Below are positions 12,012 to 21,877 of a stretch of 64,000 nucleotides of DNA, piece by piece. Position 1 is the first letter of the stretch; the number at the start of each line of letters is the position of its first letter. The notes beneath the pieces are model-generated. The model was given only the letters and a program-made list of their open reading frames with translations. It ran no database searches and was not told the origin of the DNA. Origin of the DNA: Pisolithus tinctorius (lineage: Eukaryota; Basidiomycota; Agaricomycetes; Boletales; Pisolithaceae); NCBI GenBank assembly GCA_024663395.1, contig JANFAH010000053.1, forward strand, positions 1 to 64,000, given 5' to 3'. Position numbers and translations under genes: made by a program.

Positions 12012-14254
12012 ATGCCAACTATCGAACCACCGGCAGACTCGCGAAAGCCGACCTGTCGAACGATGGCACGCATCTCCTCGGGCACGTTCCCCGTCTCCAG
12101 GGGGTACCGTCTCAGGCAGATGCTGTACAACCCTTGGAGCGTTCCGAGAAATACAAACTGCGCCAGCAGGGCTGGTGGCATCGAACTTGATGAACTGACG
12201 AAATTGGACTAGCGGGTTCGGGCGGGACCCCGGACGATATCATTCCACCTATGCCGTTTGACGACGCCCCTGTCTACGCAGATACGATGGATCTTAGCGG
12301 TAAGTTTTACATATTTTCCTTCTTGGCTGGCTGTGCGTGCAGACAACCATTCTTTACTGTTTTTGTTTTCGTTGTCTTGCTTCAACGTTGAGTACTTCTT
12401 CCGCGGAAGTTTTTTTAACTTCTAGGTTCTGGACGCCTGATTTCGAAATATCTTGTGCTGACTCAATTCTTTTCTGATATGTCCAAAGCTTTGTCATTTC
12501 ATCAGTTCTGGGGGTGCCTCATCACTCCGGAGAATGTAGCGGCCCAGATCCAAACCGATGATATTCGCTACCATGCCTGGGTAGCGGCAATGAAGGTGGT
12601 CGAGCAAGACCGGTGTGTAATTTGATATATCTGATGATCGAGCTACGGTTGCCCGCTGATGCACGTTTCATCATTGCATTGGATTGTGCTGCATTCAAAT
12701 CCAATTTTATTTCCAACCTGGGCGCGCTCCGCTGAATACATCGGGCAAACAATAGTGAATGGCACAAGGCCCGCGCCCGTCGCAAACATACGCATACGCT
12801 GCTGGATGCGACAATGGACCAGTTCGTGAGTGGCCCTCTATAAACGGCTATATGCTCATTGCTCTTCGGAACTCATGTATTTTTTTTTCCCTGACACGGT
12901 CTACCGCTCCACGGCGCTTGGAACCCTGACCCTTACCTTCTGTGGTTCCTACGCCCTGTCTTCGTCTATGAATTATTTGATTACGTGAATAGTTCATCGA
13001 GCTCAGTCTCGCACTTCTGGACCTTTGCCCAGGCCCCGTGGTCGTGTTTGTAGATCCTCGATTGCACGATAATGCAGCGGCGATGGTCGATAGGGCGCAA
13101 TATCTGGTCGCTTTGTTCGACAAAGCGAATGTAAGACGGTGGAGAGTCATCGTGACTGTTCGTCGTTCCTTCTATACACGGCCGGGTTGCCTTCTCTAAG
13201 GGACTGTTTTTTTTTTTTTTTTCTGTGATTACAAACAGTTACCTGCGACGGAAGACGGACTCCGTGCTGCGACTGTCCTCGCGGAACTCTCGATTCAAAC
13301 CAACCTCTCGCTCGTATCTTGCCTCCCACATGCTGCTGCATGTATTGAAACCGGTGCGAAGATGCTGACGATGAGCGTCGGAGGCGTGAGTTTTTTTTCT
13401 TTGGCAGCCATGTTTTCCGATAATTAGCGATTCTTCCCTCCCGCGTTAATGCCCAAAACGCAGATCTTGGAGTGGTACGAGCAACAAGAAAAGTTGATAC
13501 CAAAAATTACGGCGGACCACCCTGGGATTGAGACAATCCAGACATGCACATCATATATACTTCACAACAAAGTGAATTGCACACTCATGACCGCTGACAT
13601 ACGCAGTGTACGTGCAAATTCACCCTTTGATGCTGCTTCATCCAATTTATTCATGTACTGGACTTGGTTTATTTTTTTCTCCTTCTTTACTTCCTGCAGT
13701 GGGCAGAATTAAAACAACTGAGCGGTATCGGTGGCGCAGCACTCACTGAAAAACAACTCGATCAGATCCCTATGCGCACCCTCACGACGTGGTTTCCCCG
13801 TTCCAACGATACTTCCCGTAGCACGATAAACGCGCGCGCAGCACCGTATCCTACGCGTTACCTCGAGTCACAGTGGGGATTCTTAATGTCGCACTTTCCC
13901 GCGGAGTGTCGAAGCCTCGTCTCTGCGGTTCTTTATGTCCGTCTGGGACAGATGAAGGTGCTGATGGAAGAAATAGAGGGTGTTGTGAAAGACGAATTGA
14001 GGCATCGGGTAAAGCTCGTGAAGTTGGATCTGAAGGCGATGTATGTATTGAAACCTTGGGTGCCAGAACCGGCCTCGGAAGGCGCAGACAAAAAGAAGTC
14101 TATAAGGAAACTGTCAAGGTCGCCTTCGTCCTTATCGGCGCTCAGTTCTTGCGCGTCATCTGTAACGCATTCTGGTAGTCGCGAGAAACCCCGGTCCTCG
14201 TCGGTATGCAAGGAGAATACGACACCTTTGGTCGAGGGTGTAGACTATTTCTAA
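12012..14254 (+). CDS. Transaldolase-family protein lacking the usual catalytic lysine
   Basis: Multi-exon gene; 5' end uncertain. Class I aldolase/transaldolase landmarks appear in order: GPVVVFVDPRLHDN (about 13035-13076), where transaldolases have the VSTEVDARL strand; DKAN with VRRWRVIVT (13117-13155); LPATEDGLRAATVLAE from about 13240 after a T-rich intron; TNLSLVSCLPHAAACIETGAK; then ILEWYEQQ and HPGIETIQTCTSYI. The last long exon (about 13700-14254) gives a family-like tail, FPAECRSLVSAVLYVRLGQMKV, and a Ser/Lys-rich C-terminus ending VEGVDYF. The strand that normally reads LIKI[AP]T, carrying the Schiff-base Lys, here reads VIVT|LPAT, so Thr replaces Lys; with the alternative donor at 13130 the strand is lost altogether. 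A pseudo-enzyme or altered chemistry is inferred. Upstream, codons for LSNDGTHLLGHVPRLQG at about 12050-12100 look coding, but no clean start exon was found. Confidence 0.65.
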
Positions 14255-14952
14255 TCTTTTCATCGTTACCCATCCCGGCTAAGCTGGACTAGTGACCAGG
14301 ATGATGGTCATATTATAATTTCTATAGCTTGGTAACTTCTCGTGGGGCACGTTTACTTCTAGCATTCATTACTTCATTTCATCGCTCGTTTTATACGTAT
14401 GTCGACACAATAGTTCGCTTCCTATGTATTCTAAGTCTCATCACCGAACTTCTCGAACAATATCATCTATTCAAGTTGCACGCTGCGCACATAGACCGAA
14501 CTTTGCGGCACCGTGTTTGATCTAATGACAGCGCCAGCAGGTCCCATTAAAGGCGCTGATTAGCAGGCCGAAGGAGCACACCTTATCGGCGACTAAGATG
14601 AAGTCCCGCTCAAGTTCCACTCCCTGAATTGTTTGTCCGCTTGGCGATCCAGTTATATATTGGTTTTGGCAATACCAGGGGTGGTGGACATTACGCGCTG
14701 CCTGTCATTATTTTCGCGTCGATAGGAACGACCGAGAATTGTAGGCAACCCTAAGAGCCAGAGTCGGTAGCATTTGTTGGTCATTTGCCATCCACTAGAG
14801 GTTATTACCGCTACTCATCAGAGAACGCAATAAAATTGGAGCCCCGAACAATTTCAATCGGGTCTGAGGAAGTATCCGACAAAGAAATCCTATTGTTCCC
14901 CACGCACGCACATACAGAGCGGCGTCGCGCATGCGCAAACGCGAGCTGTCTT
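14255..14952. other. Spacer between convergent genes
   Basis: About 700 bp between the stop codons of the transaldolase-like gene (+) and the EXPERA-type gene (-). It holds only short unsupported open frames and presumably the two 3' untranslated regions. Confidence 0.5.
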
Positions 14953-15728
14953 CTATGTATTTTTCTTCTTGGCCTCAGTGGCTGTCCCCACTTTCACCAA
15001 CTTCGACAGCCTAAACGCCATGTCCACTGCGATCAAGAGAGGGATCACTAAGAAAGGTATATAACTTGACAGCAGTAAAATCCGTTGGAAAGACGTGACA
15101 GAGTGGATGCCTGCGGCGACAGTTGCCGGGCTTGTGGTTGGAGTTGAGAGCAGAAGTGCCAGGCAGGGCAGGACCGTGGTAGCTGTGGAAGCGCCGTACA
15201 TGATCAATAAGGGGTATATGCTGGGCGAGTCTAGCCAAATGGAAGAACAAATCAGTAAGAGGAGGCAACACGAGGGCGCCACACACCTTGCCATAGTTTG
15301 AAGGCGCCAAGGACAAAGATGGGTAACTGAAAGAAACTATTGGAAGGAAAATGAAGTAGAATTCGCCCGACGTTCAGGGACCATGGTTATCATCAGGGAC
15401 ATGGACGGCGACCATGTACTCACGCCTCGAGGTAAAGGAACAGCTTGAACCACGCAAAGTCACCCGGGGCATAACCAAACACACCCGCAATGAGTGGGTC
15501 AGACGAGAAACTGAGGTAGATGATAGGAAGGGCTTTGATTGGAGACGGCACGGCCCACTTGGGGTATAGAGCTTGACAGTCCAGCAGGAGTGTCGCAGGG
15601 ATATGGATCTGCGTTGATGGCCATAAACAACAAAAGAATACGAACCAAATAGTAGGAAGATTCACCAGAAAGAATGAAAAGTAAAGCAAATCCAATGGAC
15701 GTGATCTCAGAGGTCTTCGTTGCGCCAT
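14953..15728 (-). CDS. TMEM97/EXPERA-family membrane protein (sigma-2 receptor type)
   Basis: Four exons read on the minus strand from an ATG at 15728 (MAQRRPLRSRPLDLLYFSFF). Introns of about 57, 100 and 56 nt give IHIPATLLLDCQALYPKW, LIAGVFGYAPGDFAWFK, LYLEAFFQLPIFVLGAF, SIYPLLIMYGASTATTVLPC and PFLVIPLLIAVDMAFRLSKL. The protein ends with a Lys-rich tail, EAKKKN, which resembles an endoplasmic reticulum retention signal. Four hydrophobic segments and the early D/E-rich turns match the EXPERA fold shared by TMEM97, TM6SF and the emopamil-binding proteins. Family members sit in the endoplasmic reticulum and influence sterol handling; the ligand here is unknown. The acceptor restoring LEAFFQLP (CAATAG, not the nearby TTTCAG) was chosen because it keeps both the frame and the conserved block. 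Confidence 0.85.
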
Positions 15729-16801
15729 TCTGACGACTGTGGTTCCAAGGCAACTTGAACGTATTTGGACCAACCACTGTATAAACAACCTCGCGGTGTT
15801 TCTCTGTTTGGTTCCTTCAGAACTTGGACAGTATCCCACTGCACATTCGTCAGGGCTGCTGGAGGTATCGATCTACCAGGGGACTAATCTTATGTATGTA
15901 TGTCAAGGGTTTGGCCTTGCAGGAACTCGTACAGTGATTGGATAACTGTATGCCTCTGCAGGGTTGCGATGCATGAGTTCCTTCAGCACATCCTTTCGCT
16001 CTGGCGTGGTAAGAAAGCCTATCTTCTCCACCTTTCTCTCATCTATGTCCCATTTCTAGCTTTCCGAACCCCCTTTTCTGTCTTTTCACTGATTCCGGTG
16101 TCGTTCCATTTGACCTTCAATCTCTAGGTTTTCTTCATGCATGCCCATGTAGAGAACATAACACCGGATGGCCATGTATTCTTCACTGTAGCATTGGCAA
16201 AAGCATGGTAGATAATGGCGGTATGCGGGTGGATGGTAGGGGTCAATCACCGTACTTGGGATGATAATAACGGAAAGCAACTGAACATCTGGTATCTAAA
16301 GTGGGGCGCAACGGTAAGTCAGCCTCGGTGGGGGATGGGAACAATCTCTCGATCTCGACCGTCGACATGCTAACCCTTGCAGTACACGACTTCGGTGTTG
16401 ACACACTAACAGGTTTGATACTCCCCAAAAAGTGGTGCGCGGGGGGTTATATTTAGCTATCAAGCAGGATGGCCCAATCGAGGAATGGTCATTTGGCGGT
16501 TAGAAGTGACGGAGGTAAGTTGTTCTTTCTTTGATCTTGTAAAATACCAACGCTCCAAGATCTCTGACTTCACAACCTTTGAGGTCCTTCTCCGCAGAGT
16601 GCACTATGTTAACATGCACTTCTATGTTCACAGTCCCCCCCCCCTCCGTTATGGCCCCAGCATTGATCAGGATCCCGTTGTCGTGTTGACGTGCTCAGAC
16701 ATTGTGTTGTATAATTGGGAATGAAAGGTGCCCCCGACAGTGGAGACTGAGTCGGAGTGGGCGTATTCACACCCTGGATATTAGCAGTCAGAGAGGCTGG
16801 G
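15729..16801. other. Intergenic stretch next to the decayed island
   Basis: About 1.1 kb with no supported gene. From about 16440 the plus strand shows fragments such as AQSRNGHLAVRSDGG that may be the front of the WD40-like remnant described next. Otherwise nothing was recognised. Confidence 0.4.
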
Positions 16802-17215
16802 GCACCACTAGCAGCTGTACTAAATTTGTACCTGTGGTCTGCAACTACGTCCAGGTATTCAGCACCACTTCTGGTATCCGACTCTTTCCTCCCTCCTCAC
16901 ACCCTCTTCTTACCAGTATCATGTTCTTCCCAGATGACAGTCGATTGGTTACTGCCTCAGACGATTACAGTTTCTGCATCGACAGCACCCACAATGGCAA
17001 TATCTTGCTTGATTCAGGTCAAAATGATTCAACCCGTGCATTAGTGCACACTCCATTGGTCTGGCTATCTGGTGGCCAGCAACCGTTCGTCGTGAGCATA
17101 GGTAAAATTACTTGTTTCAACCTTTCCATGTCCTTGTCTTCAGAATGGTCGATCTGTGAAAACAAACCCAGGGTATCTGTAGCATCCAACAGCAGATTCA
17201 TGCATGTTGTGCAGG
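16802..17215 (+). pseudogene. WD40-like repeat remnant
   Basis: A single open frame carries a blade-like sequence: VQVFSTTSGIRLFP, then MFFPDDSRLVTASDDYSFCI, then LVWLSGGQQPFVV. The pattern FSPDGxRLVTASDDxTVxIW is typical of WD40 blades, but here the final Trp and the flanking blades are missing and stops interrupt the frames before and after. It adjoins the CpG-free segment, so it is probably a broken gene copy or part of a decayed element rather than a functional gene. Confidence 0.4.
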
Positions 17216-18044
17216 TCCATTGGTTTTGCTATGGATTTATCCATCCATGAGCAGATCAGTAGCATTGTCATACACATTGTAAAGGTCAAATGTGTTGCTT
17301 TCTTCCAAGTGGGTGGTATCTTGCATGTGGAAATTTCACAATTCCCAATCTCAGAGATGTCCTTCCCACTGAGTATTTCAACCATGGTGTAAGTGTACAT
17401 AAACTCATGAAGCTTGCATTGCTAACAATCATTATGCTGTGTAACACCTTAATCTGTCAACAGCTCCTTGCTTCTCAGCTCCACCTGACAAACACCAAAA
17501 GGCTGCTATTGTCAGAGCTTCAAGTCCTAGCTGTCACAAACTAGCAAACTGTGCTCTTTTAAGAGCACATTTGAAACATCTGGCACCTGCAGTAGAAGAT
17601 GCTAAGGAGGTCAATCTACTTCAGGCTCACACTCTCTGTGTGTCTTAGCTCACATGTACCTCAAGTTCCTCCAGGTTCAGCCATTGTCTATCTGTTATAT
17701 TATGATTGCAATTGCTCTACTTGGCCTGGGCAATTGACAGGGTGTGCTATGCACAATTGACTTTCCATTTCCATTTCATGATTGTGGACTGCATGACAAC
17801 AAGTCTCTCTTACTATTGAAAGTGTGCAAGATGATCTAGACCATTCTCACAATTAATCTACATTCCACTCAGTTGATGCTTGTGTTCAAATCTGGAAATC
17901 AAGAAGAGGAAGAGGTGTGTGCCAAACAATGACAATGGTGATGATGATGCCACCCACATTTACACCCAGGCATGTACCTTGTGCAATGCAGACATATAAG
18001 TATGTGTCCTGGGTGGCCAGACCTTTGCATGCCTGATCAATGGC

Positions 18045-18120
18045 ATCACACATATGTAATTTCCTTTCTTCATATACATGACTCCTTGTACATGAAGAAA
18101 GGAAATAACAGATGTGTGAT
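18045..18120. repeat. 34-bp inverted repeat with an 8-nt loop
   Basis: The left arm 18045-18078 and right arm 18087-18120 are reverse complements at 31 of 34 positions, separated by TGACTCCT. A transcript would fold into a long hairpin of microRNA-precursor or MITE-core type. The three mismatches suggest an old element. It sits in the CpG-free island, which supports an origin in a transposable element. Confidence 0.7.
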
Positions 18121-18371
18121 TGTTGGAATGAAACAACCCCTGTCTTTGGTGGACTTGGGGCATGTGACTGCTTTGCTCACATAAGCCCTGAGTGCACCTA
18201 ATAGTAGTAAATTTTACCTTAGTTCCTCAGTCTAACCCTCAGTGCCCAAAGACAAGTCATCATTGGTAGGGGGGATGGGAACACCTTGACCTCCTGGCCT
18301 TGTCACCAATGTCCCCAACTTAGAATGGATTGTCAACATGACAACCAGGGTTACGTGAGGGTGGAAGGCTA

Positions 18372-18656
18372 CTAGCAGGAGTCAGCAGAGGCAAAAAGGC
18401 TAGGAAACATAGCAGGTGGGGCACCAGAAGAACCCAGAACAATATTGAAAGCTAGCAGTGCAGCTAATGCATCTGGGGGCAAACCTTTCAGTCTGCTGAA
18501 GAGGTCATTGTGTGAGAATGCTGATGGCTGGGGGAACTCAGGTACAGCAGAAGGTTTTGTGTCAGAGTCTTCAGCATCTGGGTGGGAGATAGGGTCAGCA
18601 GAAACCAGCAACAGGGTGGAGTCATGAAAAGGGAGTTCATAGGAAAGATTGGCCAC
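18372..18656 (-). pseudogene. Open-frame remnant inside the CpG-depleted island
   Basis: A 94-codon frame begins MANLSYELPFHDSTLL, is acidic and Ser/Pro-rich, and ends LKGLPPDALAALLAFN followed by a hydrophobic tail. It is free of CpG like its surroundings. I do not recognise the family. It could be the end of a transposon-encoded protein or a chance frame; the amphipathic LPPDALAALLAFN helix gives it a protein-like look. Confidence 0.3.
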
Positions 18657-18950
18657 AGTAGCTTGACAATAAGTAATGACAGGCAGTTTTAGATTAAAGA
18701 TTGACTAATTTAGTCAGAAAAAGAAAAAGAAAAATGAGCAAGTGACTTGTTGCTACTAGCTGTTGTGCCTGCAAAATCATAGCACAAGAAGGAAAACTAC
18801 ATGATTACTAAGCAATGAATCACAATCTATGCTAAGGCTCAACAATACTACCCCTTGAGCCACAACCACCATGCTCTCAGCCAAGCTTATCCTCATTATA
18901 CCCTATCACACATGTAGTACTGTCCTCTGTACTTTCAGGTCACCTTCTGA

Positions 18951-20374
18951 CGAACGCTCATAACTCTCGCATGCATCCCAGTAATAGCTATCTTCCTCAT
19001 TATCATTTGCCAAGGTGTTCCTCCAGCTACGTAGCTCCAACGGAAGTTGTTAAGTTGGAGTGGGGAGCGTCCTCCATCATGTGGCAAATTCATACCATGT
19101 CTCAAGAGAGACTGGCTTAGTGACTCGCCCGAAATTAGACGACTGCTAGTACTAAACTGGGCTCACCTACGTATGCATTTGAAACGAACAGTTGCAGATA
19201 AGTGTACAGAGCAATGCAATTCGTTCATTCGCCGAGTCCCAACTGATGGTACAATTCAAATAAACAACGACTTCACAGCTGCTGCTCTTCGCCCTCTCTT
19301 CCACCGCGCATCCCAACAGAAGGAGAGTTTTTTTAGAAAAAGAACGAACAGTGAGGAACTAATCTCCACCCATGTCGATTTTCCAAAGAGACAGCAAGAG
19401 AGCATGCGTGCATGCCTTCCGGTGATCGCACCTAACTCATCCTCGAAAAGTGTAGTTGGCGCTCGAGTACGGTTAGAGTGCGTGTGAGTGGGGATTGACA
19501 CCGCGATCAGCTGCACAAGCTCAACTGTGGGTCGTCGTTTACTCTGCAAGATCAATCAGATCAGGAGGGGACGAGATCGCGTGGGGGATATGCAGAATAC
19601 GCACTGGAACGAGCTCTCATCTTTCTGCGCTTACGTCTGAGCCTCCGGGAGCGCTTTTTCTTCCACTTCTCTCTCATTTCTGATAAAACCAAAATATTGC
19701 ACGATTAACGACGGATATGAGAATACCCAACAACAAGCATACCTGGCTAGTGGAGCGAAGCAACGGTGAAGAAGTGGAGATCCTTGGCAAGCCATATTTG
19801 CGGCGTCGTGGTGCTGTATAGTGGATGATGTAAGGATTTCTCACACCTCTTCTGGATAACCCCTGTGTTTATGAAGACAGTTGCGGGTGACTAGTGGAGC
19901 TCAAGATCTCGAAAGACGTCAAGAATCCCATACCTGTGGTTTTCACTAACGACCTGGACACTTTCGCCTACCTGGGAACATTATCCTGGCGACTTGTTCA
20001 CCAAGGGCTAGTTCATCGATGTGCGGCTCGGCTATAACTTCTGTCGAATACGTGGACTTCCTCATGCATCCTCTCTGTGGATGTGCGCATGAACCGACAG
20101 CATTTGTCAACTCGGTGTGCTTGCCAATCGGGAACTCACACCCACTAAGAATGCACAAATTTTACTCATGTATTCCAGTAGGCTTCAACAGTTAACGAGC
20201 CACGGTGCATCAAGGCACGTTAAGTAACGGAACATGAGTGTGTTTTTAAGTTGAGGACTGGAGGAGAACGTTTAAGCTAAACTGAGTGCGTGCCATATAG
20301 CGAACATTATTTAACCCCGCACCCTGAAAAGAAAGGAGGGCTACCAACAAAACCCACAAATCTAAACTATTCAT
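18951..20374. other. Region without a recognisable gene
   Basis: CpG frequency returns to normal at 18951. Open frames such as 19047-19487 (+) and 19256-19555 (-) overlap each other and show no family motifs. Nothing functional could be supported. Confidence 0.45.
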
Positions 20375-21877
20375 TCAACCAGCAGCCTGAGCCCTTTCCA
20401 ACATCTTATTTATCACGACGGGTCTCCCACCAGCAGAATGGCGGGCCAAATCCGACACCCTATTCTCCCGCATGCGCGTCAAGGTTTGCACCAGCGTAGC
20501 GGACGTTACAACGCTCATCCCGTCTGCCTTCCGCATATCATCAGGACCTTCAACGACGGGCGTGCCGACGCGACTGTGGGTGGCGCTCAGACTCTCCGAG
20601 AGTCCATTCCCTGTTCCCTGAGTCGTCGCAGAATACGGCGAATTGCTTTGCGTGTGAAACGCGGATCGTGGGGTATCGGAGGTATCGACCTCTTCCTTGT
20701 ATCGTTCCCACATCGAGTATAAGGATATCATTTCTTGAGCGATCGTGGCGATGAGTGGCATGGAGACGTTTAGTCCTGCAAAGAAACCGATGAAATCTGG
20801 AGGTTTCTTTGAACCGAATAAGGAGGACGAAACTTGGCGAGAAGATCGCCGGGGTGATGTGTGGCTGTCATCGGAGGGACTGAACTGGGATTTCTGCATG
20901 ATCAGTTCCTTCGTTGGCGTGTGTAGCGCCAGGGTGAGATACAGTGCGGTTATTGCGAGTAAGTGAGGCGGGTAAAGAAGGCAGAGATCTGAGCGGTACA
21001 TGTCGTTGATGATAGACCTGGTGATGGGTAAGTTGGGAAACGTCCTGGGAAGGGGTGGGAGCGTACCATGCGAGTTGCAGTGCTTCGTCCGGTAGTTCAA
21101 GCTGTCCTTCTCCTGTTCCCCAGTACCGAGGGCCGTCGTCTATGCCTACGCCTACCTCACCAGCCTCAGTCTGAGACTCGCTGGACCCTTCTTTTTGACA
21201 TAGGGACATGAGTGTCCGGTAGGGGTGAAATACAGTAAGATCACACTCCAGGTCGGCGACAAGGTAAAATTCCATCTCGGCCAATTTCGAATTGTCCACG
21301 GGGAAATTTTTGACCCAGTATGGTTGCTCTAGAAATTAAATACATGCGTCGGAAAGTGCCATTCCAGAAAAACGGAGCGCTGAGGGGAAGGGGGGGCGGT
21401 GAAGTACGCACGACTGAAGAGAAAGCGGGCTTCCGTAGCGATGTTCTTGATGTGAGAAGGCGATTCCTCCGCTTTTCCAGCAACATAACAGCATGCAGCA
21501 ATGACGATGAACGGATCTGTCTCGCAGTATGAATTTTTGAGGTAAAATCTGCGAAAGAAAACGATGGCGGTCGCGATGACGCGCTGTCTGAAGCCAAGCT
21601 TCTTTCCGAGCCTGGTGATTGCTGCCCGAATGTCAAGTCCTCGAAATTAAATGCATAAGAGAATCCGGAAAACGAACAATTGGCGAAAAATAAGGAGAAA
21701 TAGACAAAGATTTCTGGGTCGTCGACGTATCGCATGTCGTCTGCACGGGCCTGCCTTAGCGTTGCTCTATCGACGATCCATCGTTTGCTGTGGACGTGAC
21801 ATGAGTTTTTTCTGTGTACAACCAACTGGAAATGATCCAGCGCACTAGTGTGTACTGGACCAGAAATCAGTAGCCAT
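20375..21877 (-). CDS. ssn8: Cyclin C, Mediator kinase-module cyclin (Ssn8/Srb11)
   Basis: Five exons on the minus strand. Exon 1 starts at the ATG at 21877 (MATDFWSSTHY); a short intron joins it to KRWIVDRATLRQARADDMRY, the N-terminal helix diagnostic of cyclin C. The cyclin box follows as GKKLGFRQRVIATAIVFFRR, YLKNSYCETDPFIVIAACCY and VAGKAEESPSHIKNI, then PYWVKNFPVDNSKLAEMEFY, LVADLECDLTVFHPYRTL and IINDMYRSDLCLLYPPHLLA. The C-terminal extension is long, Ser/Thr-rich and ends MLERAQAAG. Cyclin C pairs with Cdk8/Ssn3 in the Mediator kinase module in the nucleus and regulates RNA polymerase II transcription. The Ser-rich insert (SPSDDSHTSPRRSSRQVSSS) within the second cyclin fold and the tail of about 80 residues are longer than in the animal protein. 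No frame errors were needed. Confidence 0.93.

Larger units (their letters stand above)
17152..18950. other. CpG-depleted island, probable decayed and formerly methylated repeat
   Basis: Read base by base, this 1.8-kb stretch contains one CpG dinucleotide (18354-18355), whereas CpG is common on both sides. TpG and CpA are abundant. Long-term cytosine methylation followed by deamination is the usual cause of this pattern in fungal transposable elements; a RIP-like process is another possibility. No intact transposase, reverse transcriptase or terminal repeat was recognised, so the element type is unknown. A 34-bp hairpin (18045-18120) and a small open frame (18372-18656, minus) lie inside. Confidence 0.7.

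Noticed and set aside
12012..12212. Frame starting MPTIEPPADSRKPT as the N-terminus of the transaldolase-like gene
   Set aside because: A different frame over the same bases (LSNDGTHLLGHVPRLQG) looks more coding, so the ATG at 12012 is kept only as a provisional limit and not as a confirmed start.
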